From an uncultured Clostridia bacterium (GTDB lineage: Bacteria; Bacillota; Clostridia; Christensenellales; Aristaeellaceae), in assembly GCA_937894675.1 (NCBI GenBank), contig CALCQO010000040.1, forward strand, positions 32,915-96,914: a stretch of DNA of 64,000 nt. The letters run 5' to 3'. The notes beneath the pieces were generated by a model that did no database searches, was not told the DNA's origin, and was given only the letters and a program-made list of their open reading frames with translations. Made by a program: the position numbers and the translations under genes. Below are positions 16,536 to 25,633 of the stretch, piece by piece (the stretch's first letter is position 1; each line of letters opens with the position of its first letter).

Positions 16536-16907
16536 TTAAAAAATTCTTCCTGTGGCCAGGTTTTTCAGCGTGTAGTTCTTATAGGCGTTGCCTGTGGTGT
16601 GGTAGTCGTAAATCATGCGGATCCCCATGCCGATTCGAGCGCCGATGCGCCAAGCAATACCGACTCCTTTCCAGGATAAGCCGCCGGCTACATTCTCCAA
16701 CTGTTCCTCGCTGAGTTCCTCGCTTTCGCTGCCTTGAAGGGCTTGCATCAGCAGGGTATCCACTTCCTCGTCCGTTACATCAACCTGATAGTCTGCCAGC
16801 AGCGCGCGGAATTCCTCCACAGAATCCATGTCTTTCAGCTTGCCTTCAATCTCAGGGTGATCCTCAAATACCTTGCGCAGTTTTTCGCCGATTGCATTCG
16901 TTGTCAT
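16536..16907 (-). CDS. Nif11-type leader peptide precursor (RiPP/bacteriocin-like)
   Basis: 123 residues with AAAGGAG before the ATG. Residues 1-76 are a Nif11-like leader (EKLRKVFEDHPEIEGKL ... EEFRALLADYQ) ending in ELSEEQLENVAGG, a double-glycine cleavage site at 75-76 used by peptidase-containing ABC exporters. The 47-residue core starts LSWKG and is glycine-rich and cationic-aromatic, with no cysteine, so lanthionine bridges are not possible. It has a GxxxG motif (G89-G93). No modification enzyme or exporter gene is nearby. I infer an orphan, possibly unmodified, secreted peptide. Confidence 0.75.
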   Translation of the reverse strand: MTTNAIGEKLRKVFEDHPEIEGKLKDMDSVEEFRALLADYQVDVTDEEVDTLLMQALQGSESEELSEEQLENVAGGLSWKGVGIAWRIGARIGMGIRMIYDYHTTGNAYKNYTLKNLATGRIF

Positions 16908-17019
16908 AAAAATTTCTCCTTTGCTTTTCGCTTTGTTTTTCTTTGAACCCTTTATACTTTCTTATACACAGGAGAAGTTTGGTTTGTTACAGGAGGTAAT
17001 GGTTTGGAGAAATTTGTCT

Positions 17020-17199
17020 ATGTACATGGAAACAGACAGGCTCTGCCTTGGGGAACTGACGCGGAACGATGTTCCCGCCCTTCCTTTGTTGAACAGGGGA
17101 AGGGCTTTCATTTGTAAACATTCCGGCGGCGGGAGGGAAAACCCCCGCGCTTTCCTTGCCAGGGGCTTTCCCATCCCCTATAATCGTTCTATTAAGTGA
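17020..17199 (+). pseudogene. remnant of a GNAT acetyltransferase start
   Basis: After an AGGAGG (16991-16996) the frame from 17020 reads METDRLCLGELTRNDVPAL, the characteristic opening of RimJ/RimL acetyltransferases; after about 25 residues the likeness is lost and the frame stops at 17199. The nadD promoter lies inside its 3' part. A chance ORF is the alternative. Confidence 0.4.
17156..17184 (+). promoter_or_regulatory. promoter of nadD
   Basis: TTGCCA (17156-17161), 17 bp, TATAAT (17179-17184), 30 bp before the nadD start. Confidence 0.75.
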
Positions 17200-17213
17200 A
17201 AAGGGGAACCTGC

Positions 17214-17816
17214 ATGCAGATTGGGATACTGGGCGGCACCTTCGACCCCATCCACCGGGGACATACCGCCATGGCGCGGGCGGCGGCGGAGGAGCTGAAG
17301 CTGGAGAAAATCATCCTGCTGCCCGACGGCGACCCGCCCCACAAAACCCCCCGCACCCCGGGAAATCAGCGGCTGGCCATGGCACGCCTGGCGGCTCTGG
17401 AGGACGCCCGGTTCGAGGCCTCGGACATGGAGTTGCGAAGGGCGGGCAAAACCTATACGGTGGATACCCTGCTTGCGTACAAGGAACAGTGCCCTGAGTG
17501 CAAGCTGATCTACATCGTAGGCTCGGACACATTGAAAATGTTTCCCACCTGGCGCACAGCCCATCAGGTGGCGCGGCTGTGCCGCATGGCGGTGGTGCTG
17601 CGCCCCGGCGAAGACCGGGAGGACATCCTGCGCCTGATGGACGATTACCGCCAGCGCTTTCAGCTGGAAACGGTGCTGCTGCGTACCCTGGGGCCCGACA
17701 TTTCTTCCACCCGCGTCCGCCGCCTGGCGGCCCAAGGGGAGGACATCGGCGCCCTGGTGCCCCCGGGGGTGGCGGAGTATATCCGATTGCACAACTTGTA
17801 CCAACACGATGAATAA
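17214..17816 (+). CDS. nadD: nicotinate-nucleotide adenylyltransferase
   Basis: 200 residues from the ATG at 17214 with AGGGGA upstream. It joins ATP and nicotinate mononucleotide to give deamido-NAD. Nucleotidyltransferase motifs: GGTFDPIHRGH at residues 7-17 and ISSTRVRRL near the end, with YTVDTLLAYK and IVGSDTLKMFPTW between. It supplies the substrate of the NAD synthetase encoded at 39 kb. In many Firmicutes nadD lies with obgE and yqeK; here it is followed by a CapA-like gene whose ribosome site lies just behind the stop codon. Confidence 0.93.
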   Translation: MQIGILGGTFDPIHRGHTAMARAAAEELKLEKIILLPDGDPPHKTPRTPGNQRLAMARLAALEDARFEASDMELRRAGKTYTVDTLLAYKEQCPECKLIYIVGSDTLKMFPTWRTAHQVARLCRMAVVLRPGEDREDILRLMDDYRQRFQLETVLLRTLGPDISSTRVRRLAAQGEDIGALVPPGVAEYIRLHNLYQHDE

Positions 17817-17832
17817 CCCATTGGGAGGTGTC

Positions 17833-18951
17833 ATGCGTTTCCTTTCCCGGCTTGCTCTGCTGTTACTATTGCTGCTGGCGCCTGCCTGCGCTTTGGCGCA
17901 GCTGGACGCGCCGGAGGGCGGCTTCATCGCCCCCTCCTCCTACCTGGTGGAGGTCGAGCCCACGGAGGAAACGGTGATTACCCTGACCTTCGGGGGCGAC
18001 TGCGTGCTGGGCAGCGACTACCGGCAGGACGGCAAGGCCGAGTCCTTCGACACCGCGGTGGCGGAAAGGGGGATGGCCTGGCCTTTCAGCGGCGTCCGCC
18101 ACATTTTCGCCCAGGACGATCTGTCCCTGGTGAATCTGGAGGTGGTGCTGCAGGAGGATGACCAGGGCTTCAAGCGCCGGCAGCACAATTTCCGGGGGCA
18201 TCCCGGGTATACCGACATCCTGAAGTTGGGCAGCGTGGAAAGCGTCAACCTGGCCAACAACCACCATATCGACTACCAGGCCGCCGGGCGCCAATCCACC
18301 CTGGAAGCGCTGGATACGGCGGGGCTGCGGTACTCGGGCTACGGCCATCTGGATGTTTTTGTCAAGAACGGCGTAAAAATCGGCTTTGGCGGCATCCGGG
18401 AAACCACCTACCGGCAAAAGCCCGGACAGGTAGCGGAGGATATCAGCAAGCTGCGGGAGATGGGCGCTCATTACATCGTGTACAGCATGCACTTTGGCAA
18501 GGAGTACAGCCCCGCCCACAACGAACTGCAGACCAAAATGGCCCGTCAGGCCATTGATTTGGGGGCGGACCTGATTATCGGCACCCATCCCCATGTGGTG
18601 CAGGGGCTGGAGAAGTACAACGGCGGGCTGATTCTATATTCCCTGGGCAACCTGGTGTTTGGCGGCAACCATCACCTGACGGAGTTTGACGCCCTCCTCG
18701 CCCGCGTTACCCTGGGGTTTGAGGCGGACAAAATGGACGCCCTGCAACTGGAACTGATTCCCGTGCATACCTCCGGCGCAGAGCCTGCCAACGATTTCCG
18801 CCCCATCCCCGCCAAAGGCGAGGCCAAGGCGGAGGTGCTGCGCCGCGTCCAGGAGGACACCCCCTTCCCGGTGCACGGGCTGATGGTGTTCCTGGGGGAG
18901 AAGGATTTGCAGGGGGAAGCGGAAGAAAGGAACGATGGGAACGGAAGGTAA
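17833..18951 (+). CDS. CapA/PgsA-type secreted metallophosphatase-fold protein
   Basis: 372 residues starting at 17833 behind GGGAGGTG; a further in-frame ATG at 17809 inside nadD lacks a site. Signal peptide ends near ACALAQ. The PGA_cap domain is plain: LTFGGDCVLG, LVNLEVVL, VNLANNHHIDY, YSMHFGKEY, LIIGTHPHVVQG and YSLGNLVFGG, with the metal-binding Asp, Asn and His residues. Homologues take part in poly-gamma-glutamate capsule export or processing; no pgsBC genes are here, so it may act on another envelope polymer. A terminator follows. Confidence 0.88.
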   Translation: MRFLSRLALLLLLLLAPACALAQLDAPEGGFIAPSSYLVEVEPTEETVITLTFGGDCVLGSDYRQDGKAESFDTAVAERGMAWPFSGVRHIFAQDDLSLVNLEVVLQEDDQGFKRRQHNFRGHPGYTDILKLGSVESVNLANNHHIDYQAAGRQSTLEALDTAGLRYSGYGHLDVFVKNGVKIGFGGIRETTYRQKPGQVAEDISKLREMGAHYIVYSMHFGKEYSPAHNELQTKMARQAIDLGADLIIGTHPHVVQGLEKYNGGLILYSLGNLVFGGNHHLTEFDALLARVTLGFEADKMDALQLELIPVHTSGAEPANDFRPIPAKGEAKAEVLRRVQEDTPFPVHGLMVFLGEKDLQGEAEERNDGNGR

Positions 18952-19037
18952 AAAATTCGTGAATTTCATGAAAATATGGGTGCGAATGACACCAAAATAA
19001 TAAATAAAACAAAAATAATCAAAACATACGGCACAAT

Positions 19038-19072
19038 GAAACCACTTTCCGTAAAGGTGGTTTTCGTTTTTT
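19038..19072 (+). terminator. rho-independent terminator after the CapA-like gene
   Basis: AAACCAC/GTGGTTT stem extended by TTT/AAA with a one-base bulge, followed by TTCGTTTTTT. The rest of the 310-bp gap (18952-19263) is AT-rich at first and holds no gene I can support. Confidence 0.75.
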
Positions 19073-19263
19073 ACCCTGGCATATTTCCTTTTCTTCCCTT
19101 TCCCTGGATGCGGGGCGGCAAAGGAAAGCTGACAGTCTGTCGATTAGAAGGTATCCGCCGCGCGGAATGTTGTTTTTCTTTCGCCCATTGTTCGCTAACT
19201 TTACAAAGCTGTGGTACACTGTGGTCTGCGGATTTTCCCGCAAATAGGAAGTTGGAGGGAAAC

Positions 19264-20167
<904 letters not shown>

Positions 20168-20184
<17 letters not shown>

Positions 20185-21049
20185 TATTGTGCGGATGGAC
20201 TTGCGCAGGCTGGTCAGGACCCGCAGCCTCTACGCGATTTTGCTGGTGCTGGCGGCGATGCTGCTGATTACCTCCTTCAGCACCTGGTACATGACGGAAA
20301 AAAGCATGACGGATTTGATGCTTTTCGCCCAGGAGCAATTGGAGGAGGAGAATATTTCCGCCACCAGCGAAATGGGCCAGATAGGCCTGGCGGCCAGCCT
20401 GCTGGATGCCAGCGACTCGAGGGTGATGCAGCTGCAGGTGCGCCGGGCGATGAGCTTTGGCGTGCTGGCGTCCATGCCCTTTACGGGCTTTCTGGCCCAT
20501 ACCCTGCTGGCGGTGCTTACCGCGCTGTACGCCAGCAAGGATTACGCCACGGGGTACTTTAAAAACCTGCTGGCGCTGCCGGGTGTGAAAACCAAGTGGT
20601 TCATCAGCAAGGTGCTGATGCTGGCGCTGTGCATCCTGATTGTGGTAATGGCGGTGCTGGGCCTGGCGGCCATCGGCACGCTGATTCTGGGCAACCCCAT
20701 GGAGATTGACTGGCCGCAGATTACCGCCTTCATGGGCCAGCATATGCTGCTGAGCTTTGGCTTGAACATGCTGGTGCTGATGATTCTGGTGCTCAGCCAG
20801 AATAAGACCGCGGCGCTGACCATGGGTATTCTGCTGAGCGTGAATACCCAGAACCTGCTGTTCCTGCTGCTGGATACCACCGACTGGCTGCCCTTTAGGC
20901 TGCGGGACTGGGGCCTGATGAACCAGGCGATGAAGATTACCATGGGCGGCGCTATGCCCGAGAGACTGCCGGTGATTGCCGCGGCGGTGATTGGAATCAG
21001 CTTCCTCGTCAGCCTGCTGGCCATCAACCGTAGGGATTTGAAGATGTAA
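20168..21049 (+). CDS. ABC-2 type permease
   Basis: 293 residues, GTG start at 20168 inside the ATPase gene. Six membrane segments: one after LVRTRSLYA (~21-40), then after an extracellular loop of ~70 residues five more, with the conserved YASKDYATGYFKNLLALP loop of ABC-2 permeases after the second. It ends in a short basic tail. It works with the preceding ATPase. A good terminator follows at 21272. Confidence 0.88.
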
Positions 21050-21090
21050 AAAAGCGCTGCCGCGCTTTGGGCAACGCATGCCCTACCGGA

Positions 21091-21150
21091 CGCCGCCGCC
21101 GCGAAGCGGCTGCCGGGTGCAGGGAGGAACTCCCTGCCCGCCGGAGGCCC
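21091..21150. repeat. dispersed palindromic repeat, family B copy 3
   Basis: GCCGCCGCgaaGCGGC hairpin, TGCCGGGT, then GCAGGGAG-gaa-CTCCCTGC and CGCCGGAGGC. The outer parts match copies 1 and 2 while the inner stem differs completely yet stays palindromic. Confidence 0.65.
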
Positions 21151-21271
21151 CGCGCCGCAGCGCCAAAAAGCCCAACGCAACTGCGGCAAAGCCGCCGGTT
21201 GCGCGGAAAAAGGGCAGCGGCGTAGAAACCGGCAACCCCTAAATATCATATGAAACAATACCCATGAATAA

Positions 21272-21303
21272 GGAAAAGCCCGTTGCCGGGCTTTTCCTTG
21301 TTC
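21272..21303. terminator. terminator of the ABC-2 operon
   Basis: 11-bp perfect stem GGAAAAGCCCG/CGGGCTTTTCC with loop TTGC. The + strand continues TTGTTCT. It lies between convergent genes and could serve both. Confidence 0.8.
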
Positions 21304-21337
21304 TATTGCTGCTCTACCCCTCAACCCCGCACCAAAA

Positions 21338-22351
21338 TTACCCTTCCCCGCCTTCCGCCTTGGGCTGCCCGTGCGCCGGGGACTGGTACTGCACATGCAT
21401 GCGGATGCTCTGGGGGAAATCCCCGAATTTTTCGCCAAAGAGGTTGATGCCGCCGTAGCTTTGCTCCTTGCTGTCGGTTTCGATGCGCAGGGAGATGTAG
21501 GGCTGGCTGGTGAGGCGCAGGTCCTGGACGATGATTTTTTCGTTGACCGGCTCCTCGTCAATGTACGCCCCCTGGGCGCGGACGGACAGGGTTTTAAGCA
21601 GCCCGTACTGGGTGCTGCCCATGGGCCAGTAGTCGGGGGTCAGGTACCCGCGGCGGGAGCCAAAATCCCCCGGGCAAAGGAAGGCGCCCACGGGCATGGA
21701 ATTGATGGAAAAACGGATTTTGGAGGGCCATTTCTCCTGGTACCCCGGCGCTTCGGAGCACAGTTCCATGCTGAAGCTGATGGCGGTGGGCTGCTGCTCG
21801 CGGTAGAGGGGGTTGGCGAAGCGGTATTCCAGGTACCCGGACTGGAACCAGATCAGCTGGGCTTCGTGCCGCTGGGGAAGGAAGAAGCTGCGCCGGTCGT
21901 CGTACTGGCCGATCATGCCTGTTTCACTGGCCAGGCCGCAGGTAGGGGTAATCTGGCAGTCAAAGAAATTGCCGATGGGCATTTCGGCGGTGTACACGCT
22001 GTCCTGGGTCAGCATGGACTGGTCCAGGATATTCAGGCTGAGCATCTGGGCGCTGCATAGCCCGATGCGCATGCTGCCCTTCACCCCCGGCTGGGATTCG
22101 GTGATGATCAGGCCCGCTTCCTCCAGCACCTTATAATGGAAGGCCACCGAGGAGACGGGCAGGCTGAGTTTGGTAGCCACCTCCACCACCGACAGGCTGC
22201 GCCCCCGCAGGGCGCCCAGCACCCGCAGGCGGTCTTTGGAGCTGAGGGCCTTGCCCAGCAGCATCAGCTGCTGGGTGTGGTTGGGGTTGGACAGGCTCAG
22301 GTGGATGTTTCTTTCGATGAACGAAATGGGCTGTCTTTTTCTGGCGGACAT
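21338..22351 (-). CDS. ArsR-type transcriptional regulator with C-terminal sensor domain
   Basis: 337 residues. A winged-helix ArsR-like domain occupies ~25-95 (SSKDRLRVLGALRGRSLSVVEVATKL, then SVAFHYKVLEEAGLI), preceded by a short N-terminal arm. The remaining ~240 residues are beta-rich, with aromatic residues, and are not a metal-sensing ArsR; I infer ligand sensing, likely a sugar. This architecture is common beside clostridial sugar-importer operons, and the gene is divergent from such an operon. A perfect palindrome (22365-22381) lies just upstream of its ribosome site. Confidence 0.78.
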   Translation of the reverse strand: MSARKRQPISFIERNIHLSLSNPNHTQQLMLLGKALSSKDRLRVLGALRGRSLSVVEVATKLSLPVSSVAFHYKVLEEAGLIITESQPGVKGSMRIGLCSAQMLSLNILDQSMLTQDSVYTAEMPIGNFFDCQITPTCGLASETGMIGQYDDRRSFFLPQRHEAQLIWFQSGYLEYRFANPLYREQQPTAISFSMELCSEAPGYQEKWPSKIRFSINSMPVGAFLCPGDFGSRRGYLTPDYWPMGSTQYGLLKTLSVRAQGAYIDEEPVNEKIIVQDLRLTSQPYISLRIETDSKEQSYGGINLFGEKFGDFPQSIRMHVQYQSPAHGQPKAEGGEG

Positions 22352-22364
22352 GCGCGGCTCCTTC

Positions 22365-22381
22365 TTACAAGATTATTGTAA
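22365..22381. promoter_or_regulatory. palindromic candidate operator of the ArsR-type gene
   Basis: Perfect dyad TTACAA-gatta-TTGTAA, 14 bp before the ATG. It shares the core ATTGTAA with the dyad at 22522, as expected if the regulator controls itself and the divergent operon. Confidence 0.5.
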
Positions 22382-22445
22382 TAAAAAGTATGGCTTGGCG
22401 GGGGAACGCGGATTTGCCCAAAGTGCGGCGGCAGGGAAATTATAT

Positions 22446-22474
22446 TTGACAATCCCTGTTTCATGATTTATTAT
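22446..22474 (+). promoter_or_regulatory. promoter of the sugar-utilisation operon
   Basis: TTGACA (22446-22451), 17 bp, TATTAT (22469-22474). Leader of about 110 bases before the gene at 22590. Confidence 0.8.
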
Positions 22475-22521
22475 CGGGGTAAGAAATTGTATTGAAAAAC
22501 GGCATGCAAAAGGTAGAGAAG

Positions 22522-22546
22522 TTAGTTACACTATAATTGTAACTAA
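22522..22546. promoter_or_regulatory. palindromic candidate operator in the sugar operon leader
   Basis: Perfect 8-bp arms TTAGTTAC ... GTAACTAA with a 9-bp spacer that contains TATAAT. It lies about 40 bases into the predicted transcript, a position suitable for a roadblock repressor; alternatively TATAAT is a second -10. Confidence 0.55.
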
Positions 22547-22589
22547 GCCGGATGTCAATACAGAAAAATTAGAATAAAGGAGAACCGCA

Positions 22590-23819
22590 ATGAAAAGATT
22601 TCTAGCTATCCTCGTCTCCGCACTCCTGCTGACGACCATGCTGCTTGGCGCCGCGGTGGCGGAAGCCCCGGTGACCATCCGTTTCCTCAACGGCTTTACC
22701 GGGGGCGACGGCGCGTTTATGAAGAAGATCACCGACGGCTTCAACGCGTCCCAGAGCAAGTATGTGGTGGAAGAGCTTCAGGAAAAGGACCACTATGTGA
22801 AGTTCGAAACAGGCGAGTATGACCTGGTGGTCATCCACGGCGACCTGCTGCCCACCTACCAGATCAACGGCGCCATCCAGCCTGTGGACAGCTTGTACGA
22901 GGCCGCCGGGCTCAAGCCCGAGGATTTCCATCCCACAGGCGCCGCCATGGTCACCCTGGAAGACCAGCAGTACGCCTTCCCCCTGGACATCCATCCGCTG
23001 ACCATGTTCTACAACAAGAAACTGGTGCCCGAAGCCCCCAAAACCTATGAGGACATCCTGGCTCTGGCGGGCATGCTGGGCGACAATGTGTACCCCATGG
23101 GCATCCCCGGCTCGGGTCTGTCGGAATGGTACATGATGTTCCTGGCCGCCCAGAACAATGTGGAACTGACGGACGAGGGCGCCCTGAAGTTTGACACGCC
23201 GGAGTTTGCCGAGGTGCTGCTGAAACTGAACCAGATGCTGTTTGTGGACAAGGTATCCCCCGTAGGCCTTGGGCTGGACGGAGAGTTCACCACCTTCATG
23301 ACGGATAAGCCCGACGCCAGCGCCGTGCAGACCGCGGTGGCCCTGACCGGCCCCTGGTTCTACACCGCCGCGCTGGAAAAATACGGTGAGGATCTGGGCG
23401 TGGCCCCCCTGCCCGTCATTGGCAAGGGCCCCGGCTCCTACGGCGGCGCGCACACCATCGCGGTGTCCGCCAAAGTGACCGACCCCGCCAAGCTGGAAGC
23501 CATCGCTGAGTACATGAAGTACATGTTCACCACCGAAAACCTGCTGAACTGGGCCGACTCCGGCCAGGCGCCCCTGTACCTGCCGGTGATTGAGTACCTG
23601 GCGGCCCATCAGGAGGAGTATCCCCTGTCCTACACCAACTCCCTGCAGTTTGAAAACACCAGAATCGCGCCCCCTGTGTACAATGTGCGCGAACAGTCCC
23701 AGTACCTGGGCAGCACCATCTACAATTTGGTGGTCACCAAGGAAGGGCTGACCCTGGACGAACTGATGCCCGAACTGGAAAAGGCGACCAGCCTGGCGCG
23801 GGAAATCGCCGACGAATAA
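22590..23819 (+). CDS. ABC sugar transporter substrate-binding protein
   Basis: 409 residues with AAAGGAGAA before the ATG. Signal peptide of ~25 residues ends AAVAEA; there is no cysteine to anchor it as a lipoprotein. The mature part opens VTIRFLNGFTGGDGAFM and has FPLDIHPLTMFYNKKLVPE and W-Y-M-M segments typical of family-1 binding proteins for oligosaccharides. It delivers its ligand to the two permeases encoded next. The GH43 and GH2 enzymes in the operon suggest a plant-type oligosaccharide ligand (arabino- or xylo-, or galactosides). No ATPase gene is in the operon, so a shared MsiK-like ATPase must serve. Confidence 0.92.
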   Translation: MKRFLAILVSALLLTTMLLGAAVAEAPVTIRFLNGFTGGDGAFMKKITDGFNASQSKYVVEELQEKDHYVKFETGEYDLVVIHGDLLPTYQINGAIQPVDSLYEAAGLKPEDFHPTGAAMVTLEDQQYAFPLDIHPLTMFYNKKLVPEAPKTYEDILALAGMLGDNVYPMGIPGSGLSEWYMMFLAAQNNVELTDEGALKFDTPEFAEVLLKLNQMLFVDKVSPVGLGLDGEFTTFMTDKPDASAVQTAVALTGPWFYTAALEKYGEDLGVAPLPVIGKGPGSYGGAHTIAVSAKVTDPAKLEAIAEYMKYMFTTENLLNWADSGQAPLYLPVIEYLAAHQEEYPLSYTNSLQFENTRIAPPVYNVREQSQYLGSTIYNLVVTKEGLTLDELMPELEKATSLAREIADE

Positions 23820-23832
23820 ACCCTGTTGCACC

Positions 23833-23863
23833 GGGGCGGGAATTTTTTCCCGCCCCTCTTTAT
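23833..23863 (+). terminator. intra-operon hairpin after the binding-protein gene
   Basis: 10-bp perfect stem GGGGCGGGAA/TTCCCGCCCC with loop TTTT, then TCTTTATT. An imperfect T tract suggests partial termination or 3' protection, giving more binding protein than permease. Confidence 0.6.
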
Positions 23864-23880
23864 TCCGGAGGTGAGAAAAG

Positions 23881-24792
23881 ATGCGGGTGAAACCCTGGAA
23901 GGCGTTTCTGTTTTTCCTTCCCTTCCTCATCGTATTCCTGTTGTTCTGGGCGCTGCCCTTTATCACCGGCGTGGTGGGCAGCATGTACAACTACCGCCTG
24001 GGAACAAACCGGAACGATTTTGTCGGGCTGCAAAACTATGAAACCATCCTGTTCTCGGAATCCCGTCACCATGACAACTTTTTCCTGGGCCTGGGCAACA
24101 CCCTGATCTTTGTGGGCATCAGCGTCATCCCCCTGGTGATTATCTGCCTGCTGCTGGCCCTGCTGCTGGACCGGGTAAAGGATCCCTGGAAGAAAGTGTT
24201 CCGCACCTTGTTCTTCATGTCCTACGCGGTATCGGTTACGGCGGTGTCCGCCATCTTCATCTGGATGCTCAACGGCCCGGGCAGCTACATCAACGTGACC
24301 TTGTCGCGCCTTGGCATCATCAGCGCGGAATCGCCCATCGGCTGGCTGTCCGAGCAGCCCTTCGCGTGGCTGAGCATCCTGGGGGCGACCATCTGGTGGA
24401 CGGTGGGGTTCAACATGATGCTGTTTGTCAACGCCCTCAACGAGATAGACACACAGCTTTACGAGGCTTCCTCCATCGACGGGGCAAGCTACCCCAAGCA
24501 GTTCCGCTACATCATCATGCCCAGCATCATCCATACCTTCTGGTTTGTGCTGCTCAACACCACCATCGCTTCCTTCAACCTCTACGGCCAGTCCTACCTG
24601 ATTACCCGGGGCGGCCCGGGGCAGTCCACCAGCTCGTTGAGCCTGCAGATCTACCGCACCATCATGGAAAACAAGAACCTCAGCGTGGGCATGGCCATGG
24701 CCATCCTGATGGGGTTTGTGGTGATGCTCTTCTGCATGGCCCAATACCTGCTGACCCAGCGCAAAAAAGACTATATGGAAGTAAGAAAATGA
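23881..24792 (+). CDS. ABC sugar permease, MalF/UgpA type
   Basis: 303 residues with six membrane segments. The cytoplasmic EAA loop is EASSIDGASYPKQFRYIIMP at ~197-216, which docks to the ATPase. FVGLQNYETI after the first segment is the usual periplasmic-loop motif. CGGAGGTG precedes the ATG. The stop codon overlaps the start of the second permease gene by 4 bp. Confidence 0.93.
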   Translation: MRVKPWKAFLFFLPFLIVFLLFWALPFITGVVGSMYNYRLGTNRNDFVGLQNYETILFSESRHHDNFFLGLGNTLIFVGISVIPLVIICLLLALLLDRVKDPWKKVFRTLFFMSYAVSVTAVSAIFIWMLNGPGSYINVTLSRLGIISAESPIGWLSEQPFAWLSILGATIWWTVGFNMMLFVNALNEIDTQLYEASSIDGASYPKQFRYIIMPSIIHTFWFVLLNTTIASFNLYGQSYLITRGGPGQSTSSLSLQIYRTIMENKNLSVGMAMAILMGFVVMLFCMAQYLLTQRKKDYMEVRK

Positions 24793-25619
24793 GAAAGAAA
24801 AGAGTAACGCAGGCCGCGCTGATTGGTATTTGTCTTCTGATTTCCTACTTTTTCCTGCTGCCTTTTCTGTTCATGTTTTTTACAAGCTTCAAGGACATGG
24901 CGGAATCCATCGGCAGCAGCCGCCTGGTGCCCTCGGTGTGGAGCTTCAGCAACTATATCGATCTGCTGAATGATTTAACCAATGTGCAGATTGTCCGGTG
25001 GCTGATGAACACCCTGCTAACCACTATTCTGGGCGTGATGCTGGTGGTGGTGGTGGACACGCTGGCGGCCTACTCCCTGGCGCGGCTCAACCTGCCCGGC
25101 ACGGGCATCATATTGGTGGCCATTGTGTGGATTATGTCCATCCCCGGCATTGTCACGGTGTTCCCCGCCTTCTATATCGCCAAGAACCTGAACCTGGTGG
25201 ACTCCTTCATCCCGCTGATTTTTCCCTACGGCGCCAATGTGCTGGGGGTGTACATGATACATAACTTCCTCAGGAACTTCCCCAAGGAATTGGAGGAAGC
25301 CGCCTTTGTGGACGGCGCCAACCTGATGACCATCCTGGTCAAGGTGGTGGTGCCCGTCATCCGCCCGGTGCTCATCACCCTGGCTTTCATCACTTTTCTG
25401 AATATCTACAACGACTTTCTCTGGCCCTCCCTGGTTATCAGCACCAACGAGATGAAGACCGTCACGGTGGGCATCTCCTCCCTGGTGCTGGGAAGCAACT
25501 TCACCAACCCGGGCATGATGATGGCGGCCACCCTGGTGGCGGTTGTCCCCACGCTGGTGCTGTTTGTGTTCCTCAACCGCTACATCGTACAGGGTGTTAC
25601 CAATACCGGCATCAAGTAA
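24789..25619 (+). CDS. ABC sugar permease, MalG/UgpE type
   Basis: 276 residues from the ATG at 24789, overlapping the previous stop (ATGA). Six membrane segments, a MFFTSFKD motif after the first, and the EAA loop EEAAFVDGANLMTILVKVVVP. The C-terminus GVTNTGIK is the standard MalG-type tail. It pairs with the preceding permease. Fifteen bases separate it from the GH43 gene. Confidence 0.93.
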   Translation: MRKKRVTQAALIGICLLISYFFLLPFLFMFFTSFKDMAESIGSSRLVPSVWSFSNYIDLLNDLTNVQIVRWLMNTLLTTILGVMLVVVVDTLAAYSLARLNLPGTGIILVAIVWIMSIPGIVTVFPAFYIAKNLNLVDSFIPLIFPYGANVLGVYMIHNFLRNFPKELEEAAFVDGANLMTILVKVVVPVIRPVLITLAFITFLNIYNDFLWPSLVISTNEMKTVTVGISSLVLGSNFTNPGMMMAATLVAVVPTLVLFVFLNRYIVQGVTNTGIK

Positions 25620-25633
25620 GAGGAGGGAAGAAC

